Of a stretch of 64,000 bases of DNA, positions 8,656 to 19,099 are shown piece after piece. How positions within the stretch are numbered: the stretch's first letter is position 1; every line of letters begins with the position of its first letter. Position numbers and translations under genes: made by a program. The stretch covers positions 4,102,501 to 4,166,500 of the forward strand of contig NZ_CP017024.1 of NCBI RefSeq assembly GCF_014522265.1, given 5' to 3'. Source of the stretch: Pseudomonas oryzihabitans. GTDB taxonomy: Bacteria; Pseudomonadota; Gammaproteobacteria; Pseudomonadales; Pseudomonadaceae. Under the pieces are notes generated by a model. The model saw only the letters and a program-made list of their open reading frames with translations. It had not been told where the DNA came from and ran no database searches.

Positions 8656-9579
8656 ATGGTCCCGCCCTCGTCCAACACCATCAATCTCGATCGCGCTCGC
8701 CAGCAGCGCAACGCCAACCTGGCTGGCCCCGCCCGCGACAGCGATCCGGCGGTGCTGGGCGCCCTGCGCCAGCGCCTGCTCGGCGTCCTGCAGACATCGC
8801 TGGATCTCGAGCGGGTCCTGCAACTCTTCCGGCAGGAGGTGGATACGCTGGTGGACCTGCCTGGCCTCGCCTACCGCAATGCCGCGGAGGACGTGGCCAT
8901 CGACCTGGGTGAAGACCAGGGTCATCAGGTGCACTATCACCTGAGCCAGGGAGACCTGCGCCTGGGTGATCTGACGTTCTACCGCCAGGAGCGCTTCCAG
9001 GACAGCGAACTCGGCGCGCTGGAATACCTGCTCGGCAGCCTGCTGTTTCCCCTGCGCAATGCCCTGCTCTATCGCGAGGCCCAGAACAATGCCCTGCGCG
9101 ATGCCCTGACCGGTGTCGGCAATCGCAGCGCCCTGGATCGTGCCCTGGTGCGTGAGCTGGAACTGGCCCGACGGACCCAGCAGCCGCTGTCGCTGCTGAT
9201 GCTGGACCTGGACCACTTCAAGCGCATCAACGACCGCTTCGGCCATAGCGTCGGTGACGACGTGCTGCGCCAGACTGCCCGCACCCTTGGCAACAGCCTG
9301 AGAAGCATGGACATGGTCTTTCGCTTTGGCGGCGAGGAATTCTGTGTGCTGCTGTCGGCCACCGGCCATGAAGCGGCGCATATCGTGGCGGAACGCCTGA
9401 GAGCGGCGGTGGAGGCCCAGTCGGAGACGGCCGGCGCCATCCCGTTGCCAGTCACCCTGAGCCTGGGTCTGGCGACCCTGCGCGACGTCGAGTCACCGCG
9501 TTGTCTGCTGCTGCGCGCGGATCGGGCCCTCTATCAGGCCAAGGCCGAAGGCCGCAATCGATTCTGCAGCCTGGCCTGA
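8656..9579 (+). CDS. Diguanylate cyclase with N-terminal GAF-like domain
   Basis: Residues about 30-140 look like a degenerate GAF-type sensor. Residues about 145-305 form a GGDEF domain with DALTGVGNRSALD, LDLDHFKRINDRFGH and the active signature FGGEEF. An RSMD I-site lies five residues before the signature, so product inhibition is expected. The enzyme makes cyclic di-GMP from GTP in the cytoplasm, as no membrane segment is seen. A candidate sigma-54 promoter lies just upstream. Confidence 0.93.
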   Translation: MVPPSSNTINLDRARQQRNANLAGPARDSDPAVLGALRQRLLGVLQTSLDLERVLQLFRQEVDTLVDLPGLAYRNAAEDVAIDLGEDQGHQVHYHLSQGDLRLGDLTFYRQERFQDSELGALEYLLGSLLFPLRNALLYREAQNNALRDALTGVGNRSALDRALVRELELARRTQQPLSLLMLDLDHFKRINDRFGHSVGDDVLRQTARTLGNSLRSMDMVFRFGGEEFCVLLSATGHEAAHIVAERLRAAVEAQSETAGAIPLPVTLSLGLATLRDVESPRCLLLRADRALYQAKAEGRNRFCSLA

Positions 9580-9580
9580 G

Positions 9581-9602
9581 GGTCGCCTGGGGCCAGGCGA
9601 CC
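9581..9602. terminator. Hairpin between convergent genes
   Basis: GGTCGCCTGG and CCAGGCGACC form a perfect 10-bp stem with a 2-base loop, between the convergent GGDEF and rluB genes. No T tract follows. Confidence 0.5.
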
Positions 9603-9609
9603 GCTCTGC

Positions 9610-10671
9610 TTAGCGGCGACCGCCCTTGCCGGTACCGCCACCGCTCGGCCCGCGACGCGGCGCAATGCCCGGCGAGGTACGGCCCTTGCTGACCGGCTTG
9701 CGGCCCATTTCGCTGGGACGCTCGGCCACGGCCGACCCCTGGGGCTTGCTGGCCTTGCCCGTCTTGTTGAGCTTGTTGCGCGAACCCCGACCGGCATCGA
9801 TCGGCCGCGCGGTCTTGCGCTGCTGACGCTCGAGCTTTTCCTTGGTCTTGCCGCCCATGGCCGGCAGCGCCACCGGCGGCAGGCCGACTTCCCCCGCGAG
9901 GATGTCGATCTCCCCCTGGGTCATCTCGCGCCAACGGCCGACCGGCAGATCGCTGGTCATGAACACCGGACCGAAACGTACGCGCTTCAGACGACTCACC
10001 ACCAGTCCCTGGGATTCCCACAGCCGACGGACTTCGCGGTTGCGACCTTCCATCACTACGCAATGGAACCAGTGGTTGAAGCCATCACCTTCCGGCGCCT
10101 GCTGGACGTCGGTGAAGCGCGCCGGGCCGTCTTCGAGGATCACCCCGTTCTTCAGGCGCAGCAGCATCTCTTCGGTCACCTCGCCCCGGACCCGTACCGC
10201 GTACTCGCGATCCATCTGGTAGGACGGGTGCATCAGCCGGTTGGCCAGTTCGCCATCGGTGGTGAACAGCAGCAGGCCGGTGGTGTTGATGTCCAGGCGA
10301 CCGACATTGATCCAGCGGCCCTGCTTGGGCTTGGGCAGGCGGTCGAAGACGGTGGGCCGACCTTCGGGATCGTCACGGGTGCAGATCTCGCCTTCGGGCT
10401 TGTTGTAGATCAGCACGCGCCGCACCACTTCCTCGGCCTGGTCGCGCTTGAGCAGACGGCCGTCCACCGCGATGGCGTCCTTGGGCATGACCCTCAGACC
10501 CAGGGGCGCGACCACGCCGTTGACCTTGATACGGCCTTCGCCGATCCAGGCTTCGACGTCGCGCCGCGAGCCGACGCCCAGGCGCGACAGCACCTTCTGC
10601 AGCTTTTCGCCCGCCGGCGCGGGGACGGTTTCATCGAGGGATTCGTTTGGGGGATTCTTGTCGAGGGTCAT
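9610..10671 (-). CDS. rluB: 23S rRNA pseudouridine(2605) synthase RluB
   Basis: The 353-residue protein has an N-terminal S4 RNA-binding domain ([19 protein letters not shown]) and the RsuA-family catalytic motif [14 protein letters not shown], whose Asp is the catalytic residue. The C-terminal 90 residues are a Lys/Arg/Gly-rich basic tail, common in Pseudomonas RluB and probably an RNA-binding extension. It isomerises a uridine in the peptidyl transferase region of 23S rRNA. Confidence 0.9.
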   Translation of the reverse strand: MTLDKNPPNESLDETVPAPAGEKLQKVLSRLGVGSRRDVEAWIGEGRIKVNGVVAPLGLRVMPKDAIAVDGRLLKRDQAEEVVRRVLIYNKPEGEICTRDDPEGRPTVFDRLPKPKQGRWINVGRLDINTTGLLLFTTDGELANRLMHPSYQMDREYAVRVRGEVTEEMLLRLKNGVILEDGPARFTDVQQAPEGDGFNHWFHCVVMEGRNREVRRLWESQGLVVSRLKRVRFGPVFMTSDLPVGRWREMTQGEIDILAGEVGLPPVALPAMGGKTKEKLERQQRKTARPIDAGRGSRNKLNKTGKASKPQGSAVAERPSEMGRKPVSKGRTSPGIAPRRGPSGGGTGKGGRR

Positions 10672-10720
10672 CAGGCACCTCCCGGTGTAGTGGACGACAA
10701 AGGCGCCGCGGAACGGGCGC

Positions 10721-10754
10721 CAGGAAAAAGACAGGGGCGCATGATAGCGCCCCT
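10721..10754 (-). terminator. Rho-independent terminator of the zwf-pgl-eda operon
   Basis: AGGGGCGC (10733-10740) and GCGCCCCT (10747-10754) form a perfect stem. On the minus strand it is followed by TGTCTTTTT, placing a terminator 50 bases beyond the eda stop. Confidence 0.65.
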
Positions 10755-10801
10755 GCTCGCGCCAGCCTAGCTCGCCTGGCGGGTGACGGATGGCCGCAGG
10801 C

Positions 10802-11446
10802 TCAGTCCAGCGTGGCCAGGGCTTCGCGGCAGAGCTGCTCGACGCGCGTCCAGTCCTTGGCCTTCACCACGTCGCCGGGCAGCATCCAGCTGCCGCCGAC
10901 GCACAGCAGGTTGGGCTGCTGGAAATAGTTCTTCACATTGCCCGGGTTGACGCCACCGGTGGGGCAGAACTTGAGTTCGGCGAAGGGACCGGCGAACGCC
11001 TTGAGCGCATCCACGCCGCCATAGACGTTGGCAGGGAACAGCTTGAAGCGCCGATAACCCAGGCGGTAGGCCTGCATGATCTCCGAGGGCGTGGCGATGC
11101 CCGGCAGCAGCGGGATGGGCGCCGATACCCCGGCCTGGAGAATTTCCTCGGTGGTGCCCGGAGTGACGATGAACTGGGCGCCCGCCTCGACCGCAGCGTC
11201 GAACATCCGCACGTCAAGCACGGTGCCCACGCCAACATCCAGCTCGGGACGTTCCTGCCGCAGCAGGCGCACCGCGTCCAGCCCGTGGGCCGATCTCAGG
11301 GTGATTTCCAGGGCGGTGAGCCCCGCCGCGGCCATGGCGTCGGCGAAGGGCAGCACGTCGGCGGGATCGTTGATCACGATCACCGGCAGGATCCGCGCGC
11401 GGGCGCACAGGGCATCTAGGGTCGCGATCTTGTTCTGCATGTCCAA
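10802..11446 (-). CDS. eda: KDPG/KHG aldolase
   Basis: The 214-residue class I aldolase has the Schiff-base region [11 protein letters not shown], the conserved [13 protein letters not shown], and [21 protein letters not shown]. It cleaves 2-keto-3-deoxy-6-phosphogluconate to pyruvate and glyceraldehyde 3-phosphate, the last step of the Entner-Doudoroff pathway. It lies 14 bases after pgl in the zwf-pgl-eda order typical of Pseudomonas. Confidence 0.95.
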   Translation of the reverse strand: MDMQNKIATLDALCARARILPVIVINDPADVLPFADAMAAAGLTALEITLRSAHGLDAVRLLRQERPELDVGVGTVLDVRMFDAAVEAGAQFIVTPGTTEEILQAGVSAPIPLLPGIATPSEIMQAYRLGYRRFKLFPANVYGGVDALKAFAGPFAELKFCPTGGVNPGNVKNYFQQPNLLCVGGSWMLPGDVVKAKDWTRVEQLCREALATLD

Positions 11447-11460
11447 AACTCAACTCCTCG

Positions 11461-12171
11461 TCAGGGGCACCAATAGACGACCAGGGGTTCGCGCAGGAAC
11501 GCCTTGATCGGAGTGGCCAGCTCGTCGCCCTCGGCCAGAGCGGTTTCCAGCACCTGTCGCTTGCCCGCGCCCTGGATGGCGAGGATCTGCTGCCGCGCGC
11601 GACTCAGGTAGGCACGGCTCAGGGTGATGCGGGTCTGGGGCGCGGACGGTGCCACGCCGGGGAAACTCAGGCGCTCGCTGGCCGGATCCAGAGCCTCTTC
11701 CAGGCCGGGACTGCCGGGGAACAGCGAGGCGGTATGGGCGTCGTCGCCCATGCCCAGCACCAGCACATCTGGGGTTGCCAGGGTGTCGCGCAGCCGGGCC
11801 TCGGTCTGGGCCATACCCTCTTCCGTGGAAGCGGCCGGGCTATAGAGATCGACGAAACCTGCGGCGGCAGCGGGTCCCTGGAACAGGTGCTGGCGCAACA
11901 GGCCGGCATTGCTGTCCGGATGGTCACCGGGTACCCAGCGCTCGTCCGCCAGGGTGACCCGCACCCTGGACCAGTCCAGCTCGGCCTGCGCCAGGCGCTC
12001 CAGGAAGGGCACCGGACTGCGGCCGCCGGAAACGATCAGCAGCGCCTCGCCGCGGGCGGCCAGGGCCTCGCGCAGCGCCGCCGTGACCGTTTCGGCCAGC
12101 GCCGTGGCGTGGGCCTCGCGGTCGGGCAATTCGCGCAGGGTCACACCCTGCCCCAGATCAGACGTCGCCAT
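11461..12171 (-). CDS. pgl: 6-phosphogluconolactonase
   Basis: The 236-residue protein carries the NagB/Pgl signature: [31 protein letters not shown] and [15 protein letters not shown]. It hydrolyses 6-phosphogluconolactone made by Zwf. Its ATG overlaps the end of zwf by 14 bases, so translation is probably coupled. Confidence 0.95.
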   Translation of the reverse strand: MATSDLGQGVTLRELPDREAHATALAETVTAALREALAARGEALLIVSGGRSPVPFLERLAQAELDWSRVRVTLADERWVPGDHPDSNAGLLRQHLFQGPAAAAGFVDLYSPAASTEEGMAQTEARLRDTLATPDVLVLGMGDDAHTASLFPGSPGLEEALDPASERLSFPGVAPSAPQTRITLSRAYLSRARQQILAIQGAGKRQVLETALAEGDELATPIKAFLREPLVVYWCP

Positions 12172-13626
12172 ACCAGGATCTCCCGTCTCGTGCGATCAGT
12201 GCGATGGAGGTAAGCGGACCCCAGCTGCCGGCGGCATAGGACTTGGGCGAGTCACCCATTTTCGACCAGCCATCCATCAGCTGATCGCACCACTTCCAGG
12301 CCGCTTCGATCTCGTCCTTGCGAACGAACAGCGACTGATTGCCCTGCATGACTTCCAGCAGCAGTCGCTCGTAGGCATCCGGCGTGCGCAGGTGCTTGAA
12401 GGTCTCGGAGAAATTGAGCTGCAGCGGACCGCTGCGCAGCTGCATGCCCTTGCGCAGGCCCTGGTCCTTGCTCATCACCTGCAGCGAAATGCCTTCGTCC
12501 GGCTGGATGCGGATGATCAGGCGGTTGCTGATCAGGCTGCGCTGCTCGGGGCGAAGATGTAGTGCGGTGGTTCCTTGAAGTGGATGACGATCTGCGACAG
12601 CTTCTGCGGCATGCGCTTGCCCGTACGCAGATAGAAAGGCACGCCCGACCAGCGCCAGTTGCGGATGTCCGCGCGGATGGCGACAAAGGTCTCGGTGCGG
12701 CTTTCGGTGTTGGAATTGGGTTCTTCCAGATAACCCGGCACCGGCTTGCCGTCGCTGTAGCCGGAGGTGTACTGACCCAGGACCACGCGGCTGGCGAGCT
12801 GGTCGGCGGTAATGGGCTCCAGCGCCTTGAGGACCTTGACCTTCTCGTCACGGATGCTGTCGGCCGACAGATCCGCCGGCGGGTCCATGGCGGTCAGGCA
12901 GAGCAGCTGCAGCAGGTGGTTCTGCACCATGTCGCGCAACTGGCCGGCCTGGTCGAAATAGCCCCAGCGACCCTCGATCCCGACCTTCTCGGCCACGGTG
13001 ATTTCCACGTGGGAAATGTAGTTCTGGTTCCACTGGGTCTCGAACAGGCTATTGGCGAATCTCAGGGCGATGAGGTTCTGTACGGTCTCCTTGCCCAGGT
13101 AATGGTCGATGCGGTAGACGCGGTCTTCCGGGAAGAAGCGCGCCACGGCGTCGTTGACCACCTTGGAGGATTCCAGGTCGTAGCCGATGGGCTTTTCCAT
13201 CACCACCCGGGTGCGCTCGCACAGGCCGACGGCGGCGAGGTTTTCGCAGATGGCACTGTAGACCAGTGCCGGGGTGGCGAAATAGGCGATCAGTGGCGAG
13301 GTCTCGCCCACATCCTCGGCAAGTCCCGTATAGTCTTCGCGATTGCGAAAATCGATGGCGCGATAGCCCAGGCGACCGCGCATCCGGGTCCATACCGCTT
13401 CGTCCCAATCGGCTTTGGGCACATAGTGGCGCAGGCGCTCCTCGATGTGCTCCAGCTGCTTGACCCCATCGCCCTGGTCACGCGCCAGCGCCATGATGCG
13501 GGTATCCTCGTGCAGCAGACCTTCGCGATCCAGCTGATACAGGGCAGGGAAAAGTTTGCGCAGGGCCAGGTCGCCCAACGCGCCGAAGATTGCCAGGGTA
13601 CAGGGTAGAACTCGGACGCCAGCCAT
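12158..13626 (-). pseudogene. zwf: Glucose-6-phosphate 1-dehydrogenase, broken by a one-base frameshift
   Basis: The first frame (12532-13626, 364 codons) runs from [19 protein letters not shown] through the active-site [14 protein letters not shown] to PHYIFAP, then leaves the family sequence and stops. The rest of the enzyme, [18 protein letters not shown] to the C-terminus, continues in another frame to 12158. Restoring one base in the GGGG at 12548-12551 joins them into exactly 489 residues, the usual Pseudomonas Zwf length. The enzyme makes 6-phosphogluconolactone and NADPH. Its pathway partners pgl, eda and hexR are intact, so a sequencing error is likelier than true loss. Confidence 0.9.
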
Positions 13627-13695
13627 AAATATTCGTTCTTTTACTTAAAGTTTGAGATATTCCAGCACCATCATAGGGGAGCCGGGGCGATTCGC

Positions 13696-13718
13696 GTAGT
13701 CTTTATATTAAAAAATAC
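13696..13718. promoter_or_regulatory. Candidate HexR operator
   Basis: A 23-base imperfect palindrome has arms GTAGTCTTTA and TAAAAAATAC, with two mismatched pairs. It is centred in the zwf/hexR divergent region and resembles the gammaproteobacterial HexR motif. The TTGT-N7/8-ACAA form reported for P. putida is not present. Confidence 0.45.
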
Positions 13719-13790
13719 GGCGCAGGGGTAAGCCCAGCCCATACCTTTTATAGCCTTAGGATAGAGGCACAACAACCACTAGGAGTTCTC

Positions 13791-14660
13791 ATGGATCGTG
13801 CCAGCACCCTGCTGCAAACCATCCAGAACCGCATCGGCGAACTCAACCGCGCGGAACGCAAGGTCGCCGAGGTCATCCTGCAGAATCCCCGGCAGGCCAC
13901 GCGCTACACCATCGCGGCCCTGGCCCAGGCGGCCCAGGTCAGTGAGCCCACCGTCAATCGCTTCTGCCGTTCCCTGGGCGTGAGCGGCTACCCGGAGATG
14001 AAGATCCAGCTGGCGCAGAGCATCGCCAGCGGCGCGGTCTATGTCAGCCAGGCGGTGGAAGCCAACGACGAATCCGAAGCCTACGCGGAAAAGATCTTCA
14101 GCAGCACCATCGCCTCGCTGGACAGCGCCCGCCAGCGACTGGACGCCCGCACGGTGGATCGCGCGGTGGACCTGATGATCCAGGCGCGGCAGATCCACTT
14201 CTTCGGCCTGGGCGCCTCGGCCCCCGTGGCCCTGGACGCCCAGCACAAGTTCTTCCGCTTCAACATGGCGGTATCGGCGCATTCGGACGTGCTGATGCAG
14301 CGGATGCTCGCCTCCATCGCCAGGACCGGCGATCTCTTCGTGATCATTTCCTACACCGGCCGCACCCGCGAACTGGTGGACGTGGCCAAGCTGGCCCGCG
14401 ACAACGGCGCCTCGGTGCTCGGCCTCACCGCCAGCAACACCCCGCTGGCCAAGGTCTGCACCCACAGCCTGGACATCCCGCTGCCGGAAGACACCGACAT
14501 CTACATGCCCATGACCTCGCGTATCATCCAGCTCACCGTGCTGGACATCCTGGCTACCGGGGTCACGCTCAAGCGCGGCGTGGATTTCCAGCCGCACCTG
14601 CGCAAGGTCAAGGAAAGCCTGGTCGCCACCCGCTATCCCTCGGAGCCCGACCAGGGCTAA
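13791..14660 (+). CDS. hexR: HexR, RpiR-family regulator of glucose metabolism
   Basis: The 289-residue protein has an N-terminal RpiR helix-turn-helix ([23 protein letters not shown]) and a C-terminal SIS sugar-phosphate domain (about residues 120-260) with [20 protein letters not shown] and [19 protein letters not shown]. In Pseudomonas HexR represses zwf-pgl-eda and releases DNA on binding KDPG. The divergent position next to zwf fits exactly. Confidence 0.95.
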   Translation: MDRASTLLQTIQNRIGELNRAERKVAEVILQNPRQATRYTIAALAQAAQVSEPTVNRFCRSLGVSGYPEMKIQLAQSIASGAVYVSQAVEANDESEAYAEKIFSSTIASLDSARQRLDARTVDRAVDLMIQARQIHFFGLGASAPVALDAQHKFFRFNMAVSAHSDVLMQRMLASIARTGDLFVIISYTGRTRELVDVAKLARDNGASVLGLTASNTPLAKVCTHSLDIPLPEDTDIYMPMTSRIIQLTVLDILATGVTLKRGVDFQPHLRKVKESLVATRYPSEPDQG

Positions 14661-14679
14661 GCGCCCTCACTGTGCAAAA

Positions 14680-14843
14680 CCTGCTTAGGATCTCGCGAGC
14701 CAGAGCCAGACAAGGCCTGGGCGGCCCCGCGAAAGCGCCTAAGGAAGCTGCGTTTACCTAGAGTAAATGAGCATTCCGACGGGGCTGGCCTTCCAGGGCG
14801 CTTTCAACGCGGTCTGGCCGACGCGCAGCAGATCGTGAGCAGG
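14680..14843. repeat. Dispersed structured intergenic repeat, copy A
   Basis: This 164-base element lies between the convergent hexR and AI-2E transporter genes. Its ends are near-perfect inverted repeats (CCTGCTTAGGATC and GATCGTGAGCAGG). Inside is a 9-bp stem, GAAAGCGCC with GGCGCTTTC. A second copy at 36498-36682 shares the order and long identical blocks such as GTAAATGAGCATTC and GGCCTTCCAGGGC. Confidence 0.75.
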
Positions 14844-14846
14844 TTT

Positions 14847-15896
14847 TTAGATGTCGTCGCGGTGACTGAACAAGTCCCAGGTCGACATGAACAGCGCGGC
14901 GATCAGCGGGCCGATCACGAAGCCATTCAGACCGAACAGCGACATGCCGCCAATGGTGGAGATCAGTACCACGTAGTCGGGCATCTTGGTGTCCTTGCCG
15001 ACCAGAATGGGGCGCAGCAGGTTGTCCACCAGGCCGATCACCACCACGGCGAAGACGATCAGGATGACCCCTTTGATCACCGAACCGGTGGCCAGGAAGT
15101 AGATGGCCACTGGCACCCAGATCAGCGCCGAGCCGACCGCGGGCAGCAGCGACAGGAAGGCCATCAGGGTGCCCCAGAGCACCGCGCCCTGGACACCCAG
15201 CACGCCGAGAATGAAGCCGCCAAGGGCACCCTGCACCACGGCGACGATGATGTTGCCCTTGACCGTGGCACGCACCACGGCGGTGAACTTGGCCATCAGG
15301 CTGCGCTTGTGCATGTCGCTCAGCGGAATGGCCTTGCGGATCAGCGCCACTAGCTGCGAACCATCGCGCAGCAGGAAGAACAGCAGATAGAGCATCACAC
15401 CGAAGCCGATCAGGAACTGGAAGGTGCCCTGACCGAAGCTGAAGGCCTGGGTAGCGACGAACTGGCTGCCCTGCATGGCGCCTTCGGAGAGCTTCTGGCG
15501 AATGCCATCCAGGTCACCGGCACCGAAGCGCTCCAGCACGCCACGCACCGAACCCGGCAAGGCGCCCCAGATCTGCTGATAGTACTGGCCGAAGTTGAGC
15601 TGACCGCTGCTGACCTGCTGGTAAAGCAGCGAGCCTTCCTGCACCAGGGAAATGGCGATGAACACCACCGGCAGGATGACGATGAGCAGGATCACGAACA
15701 GGGTGCAGAGCGCCCCGAGGTTGCGTCTGTTGTTGAAGCGCCGGACGAACCAGCGCTGCAGCGGGGCGAACAGGATGGCGAGGATGGCGCCCCAGAACAC
15801 CGCCCCCAGGAAGGGCGTGAGGATCCAGACGAAGGCCAGCGAGACCACCACCAGCAGGATCAGGAACGTCTTGTTTTCCAGCCGAGCACTTTTCAT
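14847..15896 (-). CDS. AI-2E family transporter (PerM/YdiK-type permease)
   Basis: The 349-residue protein has about eight membrane segments and the family's C-terminal pattern GLVDNLLRPILVGKDTKMPDYV and STIGGMSLFGLNGFVIGPLIAAL. Members are linked to autoinducer-2 export or sodium/proton antiport; the real substrate is unclear. ATG 15896 is chosen over the TTG six codons earlier, although the ribosome binding site is weak. The dispersed repeat abuts its 3' end. Confidence 0.85.
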   Translation of the reverse strand: MKSARLENKTFLILLVVVSLAFVWILTPFLGAVFWGAILAILFAPLQRWFVRRFNNRRNLGALCTLFVILLIVILPVVFIAISLVQEGSLLYQQVSSGQLNFGQYYQQIWGALPGSVRGVLERFGAGDLDGIRQKLSEGAMQGSQFVATQAFSFGQGTFQFLIGFGVMLYLLFFLLRDGSQLVALIRKAIPLSDMHKRSLMAKFTAVVRATVKGNIIVAVVQGALGGFILGVLGVQGAVLWGTLMAFLSLLPAVGSALIWVPVAIYFLATGSVIKGVILIVFAVVVIGLVDNLLRPILVGKDTKMPDYVVLISTIGGMSLFGLNGFVIGPLIAALFMSTWDLFSHRDDI

Positions 15897-15989
15897 TGGC
15901 TTTCGCGATTCCAAACAAGGATGACAGGCCTTGCTTAGAGCCTCGGAAGCCGTGGGGTTCCCATAAGCACCCCCAACTTGGCCCGAAGA

Positions 15990-16014
15990 GGCGCGCCGGC
16001 GTAGCCGGCGCGCC
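15990..16014 (-). terminator. Strong hairpin downstream of the chemoreceptor gene
   Basis: GGCGCGCCGGC and GCCGGCGCGCC form a perfect 11-bp stem around a GTA loop, six bases past the chemoreceptor stop. No T tract is visible, so it may act in transcript protection or termination. Confidence 0.5.
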
Positions 16015-16019
16015 CGGGA

Positions 16020-17695
16020 TCATACGCGAAACTGACGTACCAGGCCGTCCAGGCGCTCACCGAGGCCAACCATGCCGGCGGTGTTGCGCGCGCCTTGCTG
16101 GGCGCCCTGGGCCATGCTGTCGACGGCACTGGCGATGGTGTGGACGCTGCGATTGACCTCCTCGGCCACCGCCGTCTGCTCCTCGGCGGCACTGGCGATC
16201 TGGCTGTTCATGGCGTTGATGGTGGCGATCAGCTCGCTGATCGCGGCCAGGGCGGTACCGGCCTGCTCGGCCTGGGCCGTAGTGGCCTCGCCCATGCCGC
16301 CCGAGCGTTCCATGGCCCGACCGCGCGGCCGGTGGCCTGTTGCAGGCGATCGATCATGCCCTGGATTTCCTGGGTGCTCTGCTGGGTCCGGCTGGCCAGG
16401 GCGCGTACCTCGTCGGCGACCACGGCGAAACCGCGACCGGCCTCGCCCGCCCGGGCCGCTTCGATGGCGGCATTGAGCGCCAGCAGATTGGTCTGCTCGG
16501 CAATGGCGCGGATCACGTCGAGCACGCCGACGATGGCGCCCACGTCCTGCTTGAGGCCATCCAGGGACACGCTGCTCTGGCGTACCTCCTCGACCAGTTC
16601 GTGAATGCGCGCCACGCTGGTGGCAACCGTCTCGCGGGCCAGCCGACCTTTCTCCTCGGTCTGACGGGTGGCTTCGGAGGCCTGCAGGGCACTGCTCGCC
16701 ACCTCCTGGGCCGCCGCGGACATCTGGTTGATGGCGGTGGCCACCTGGTCGGTTTCGCTGCGCTGGCGCTGCATGTCGCGATCGGTGCGCTGGGCCTGCT
16801 GGGAGACGTCGTCGAGCAGACCGGTGAACTGGTGGGTGATGTCGACGACCTGGGCGATGGTGCCCTGGATGCGATCGACGAAGCGATTGAAGGCGGTGGC
16901 GAGCTCACCAATCTCGTCGCGCCCGTTGACCGGCAGGCGGCGGGTCAGATCGCCCTCCCCGGCCGCGATGTCGTCGAGATTCTCCCGGATCTGCGCCAGG
17001 GGTCTGAGGGTGCGGGCGGCAAACAGCTGCGCGGCGATGCCGATCACCACCAGCAGCACGCCGGCCACGCCGAAGATCAGCCAGAGCTGGTCCTGGGTGC
17101 GTTTGGCGACCTGCTGGGCCACGGCCGCGACCTCGGCCTCCACGCCATCCAGATTCACCGCCGAGCCGATCACCAGATCCCATTTGGGCAGGTAGTCGGT
17201 GTAGGCGAGTTTGGGCACCAGCACGTCCTTGTTGCCGGGCAGCGAAGAGCTGTAGCGACTGAAATGCGAGCCATCCTTGCCGACTCGGACCAGTTCCTGG
17301 TTGAGGTAGAGGCCACTGGGATCGCGATTGTCCTTGAAGCTCTTGCCGATACCGGCCGGATCGTTGCCCTTGAACAGGCGGACCACGTTGGAATCGTAGC
17401 CGAAGATGTAGCCGTCCTTGCCGTAGCTGATGGCCGACAGCAGGCCGATGGCCTCCTTGCGCGCCTCAGAATCGCCCGCAGCGGCCTTGTCGTACAGCGG
17501 CTTGACCACGGTCATGGCCGCTTCCACGCTGTTCTGCAGGGCGTTGCGACTCTGGACCATCAGCCGCTCGCGAGCGTCGGCGACGTCCCTGGCGGCCTGC
17601 TCGTGCAAAACCCAATAGGACAGTCCACCCAGCACCAGCGTGAACAGGCAGACGGGCAGGACTGCCAGTAAGGTGACTTTGAATTTGAGGCTCAC
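16020..17695 (-). pseudogene. Methyl-accepting chemotaxis protein with Cache domain, broken by a one-base frameshift
   Basis: The N-terminus has one membrane segment, then a periplasmic single-Cache domain ([20 protein letters not shown]), a second membrane segment near residue 200, a HAMP domain and the signalling hairpin [20 protein letters not shown]. After the [10 protein letters not shown] segment the frame shifts, and the true C-terminus (EEQTAVAEEVNRSVHTIA) resumes in another frame. Restoring one base in the CCC at 16316-16318 gives 558 residues. The GTG at 17695 is chosen as start because AAGGAG precedes it. The Cache domain suggests sensing of small organic acids; the ligand is unknown. 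Confidence 0.88.
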
Positions 17696-17762
17696 GAGGT
17701 TCTCCTTGGTCGCAAGAGCTTGGGCGGTTATCGGCGCCCTGCCCGATAACTTGACCAGGGAG

Positions 17763-19099
17763 TCACCTGAGTGACGGGATACGCGCTGGCGCCGGCAGCC
17801 GGATGACCACTGCCAGCCCACCCAGCCCGGAGGTCTCGAGAACGAGGGTTCCGCCGCAGCTGTCGACGATGTCCTTGGCGATCCCCAGCCCCAGGCCGTG
17901 ACCGCTGACCGCTTCATCCAGCCGGGCACCCCGATCGAGGATCGTCTCGCGCTGGGCTTGCGGCACACCGGGCCCGTCGTCCTCGACCTGGATCAGATAG
18001 CCCTCTGCACCCTGCGCCACCTCAAGCCGGATCTGCTGATCCGCCCATTTGCCGGCGTTGTCCAGCAGGGTGCCGAACAGTTCCAGCAGGTCTTCCCGGT
18101 CCCAGGGCAGCCGCAGCCCCGCGGGCAGCCGACACTCGAACTGCAGGTGCTCGCCATGCAGCCGATTGAGCAGCGTGCAGAGCTCGCGAAGCTCCTCGCC
18201 GTCCAGGTGCGCGCCCGGCAGGGCCTCGCCGGCCAGCCGGGCACGGCGCAATTCCCGCTCCAGGCGCTGGCGGATACGGCCCAGTTGTTCGCGCAACACC
18301 TCGCGCTGTTCGGGCAAAGCCTGCAATTCGGGACGCTCGGCCAGGCTGGTCAGCACCGCCAGCGGGGTCTTGAGCGCATGACCCAGATTGCCGATGCCAT
18401 GCCGCGCGCGCTTGAGGCCGTCTTCGGTGTGGCGCAGCAGGGCATTCAGTTCTCCCACCAGCGGCTCGAGTTCAGCCGGCACGCTGGCGTCCAGCGTCGA
18501 ACGGCGTCCCTGATGCAGCTGGGCGATCTGCTCGCGCACCTGCTCCAGCGGGCGCAGCGCCCGGCGCACGATCAGCCGTTGCAGCAGCAGGACCAGCAGC
18601 AGGGTCGCCAGCCCCAGCAAGCCACCGAACGCGAGGATGCGCGTCAGGTTGCCCAGCAGGGGGTTGTAGTCGTCGGCGACCGTTACCTGCACTGCCTGGC
18701 CGTAGCGCTGGTAATCGGCGCGATAGGCGAGCAGTCGCTGGCCACTGGGGCCGTCCGCCAGGCTCTCGCTCAGGCCGGTGCCCGGTGGCGCTTCCAATTG
18801 TGCGTCCCACAGCGAGCGCGAGCGCCAGCGAATGTCCAGCGCCGGGATCTCGATAAGGAAATAGCGGCCGGACAGCGGGCGGGTATAGAGACTGCCCAGC
18901 CGGCCCTCATCCAGTTGCAGGCCATGGGGACCGCGCACCAGGGCGGCGAGCAGGTTCTCCGTCTCGCCGCGCAGACCGGTTTCCAGATAACGGCGCAAGG
19001 CATGGTCCACCAGCCAGGCTCCCCCAGCACCAGCACCAGACCGGCCACCAGCAGGATGGCCACCAGCCCGACCCTGAGCCGGGCCTGGATGGATTTCAA
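17763..19099 (-). pseudogene. bqsS: Sensor histidine kinase, BqsS/CarS-like, broken by a one-base frameshift
   Basis: The intact N-terminus ([20 protein letters not shown]) is in one frame to about residue 26, and the rest is in another. Restoring one base in the CCCCC at 19021-19025 gives 445 residues: two membrane segments around a 120-residue periplasmic domain, HAMP, an H-box with GHALKTPLAVL, and an ATPase domain ending in [18 protein letters not shown]. The periplasmic start has R-G-E-T-E at residues 44-48, comparable with the R-E-x-x-E iron motif of BqsS. The ATG overlaps the end of the response regulator by four bases. PepSY genes and BqsR boxes upstream support a BqsRS/CarSR assignment (Fe(II) or calcium sensing). 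Confidence 0.82.

Noticed and set aside
13627-13790. TTGT-N7/8-ACAA HexR sites
   Set aside because: ACAA occurs once but no TTGT partner is found at the right spacing in the zwf/hexR gap.
16229-17968. Chemoreceptor start at 17968
   Set aside because: The first 90 residues are not family-like; GTG 17695 has AAGGAG just upstream and begins right before the membrane segment.
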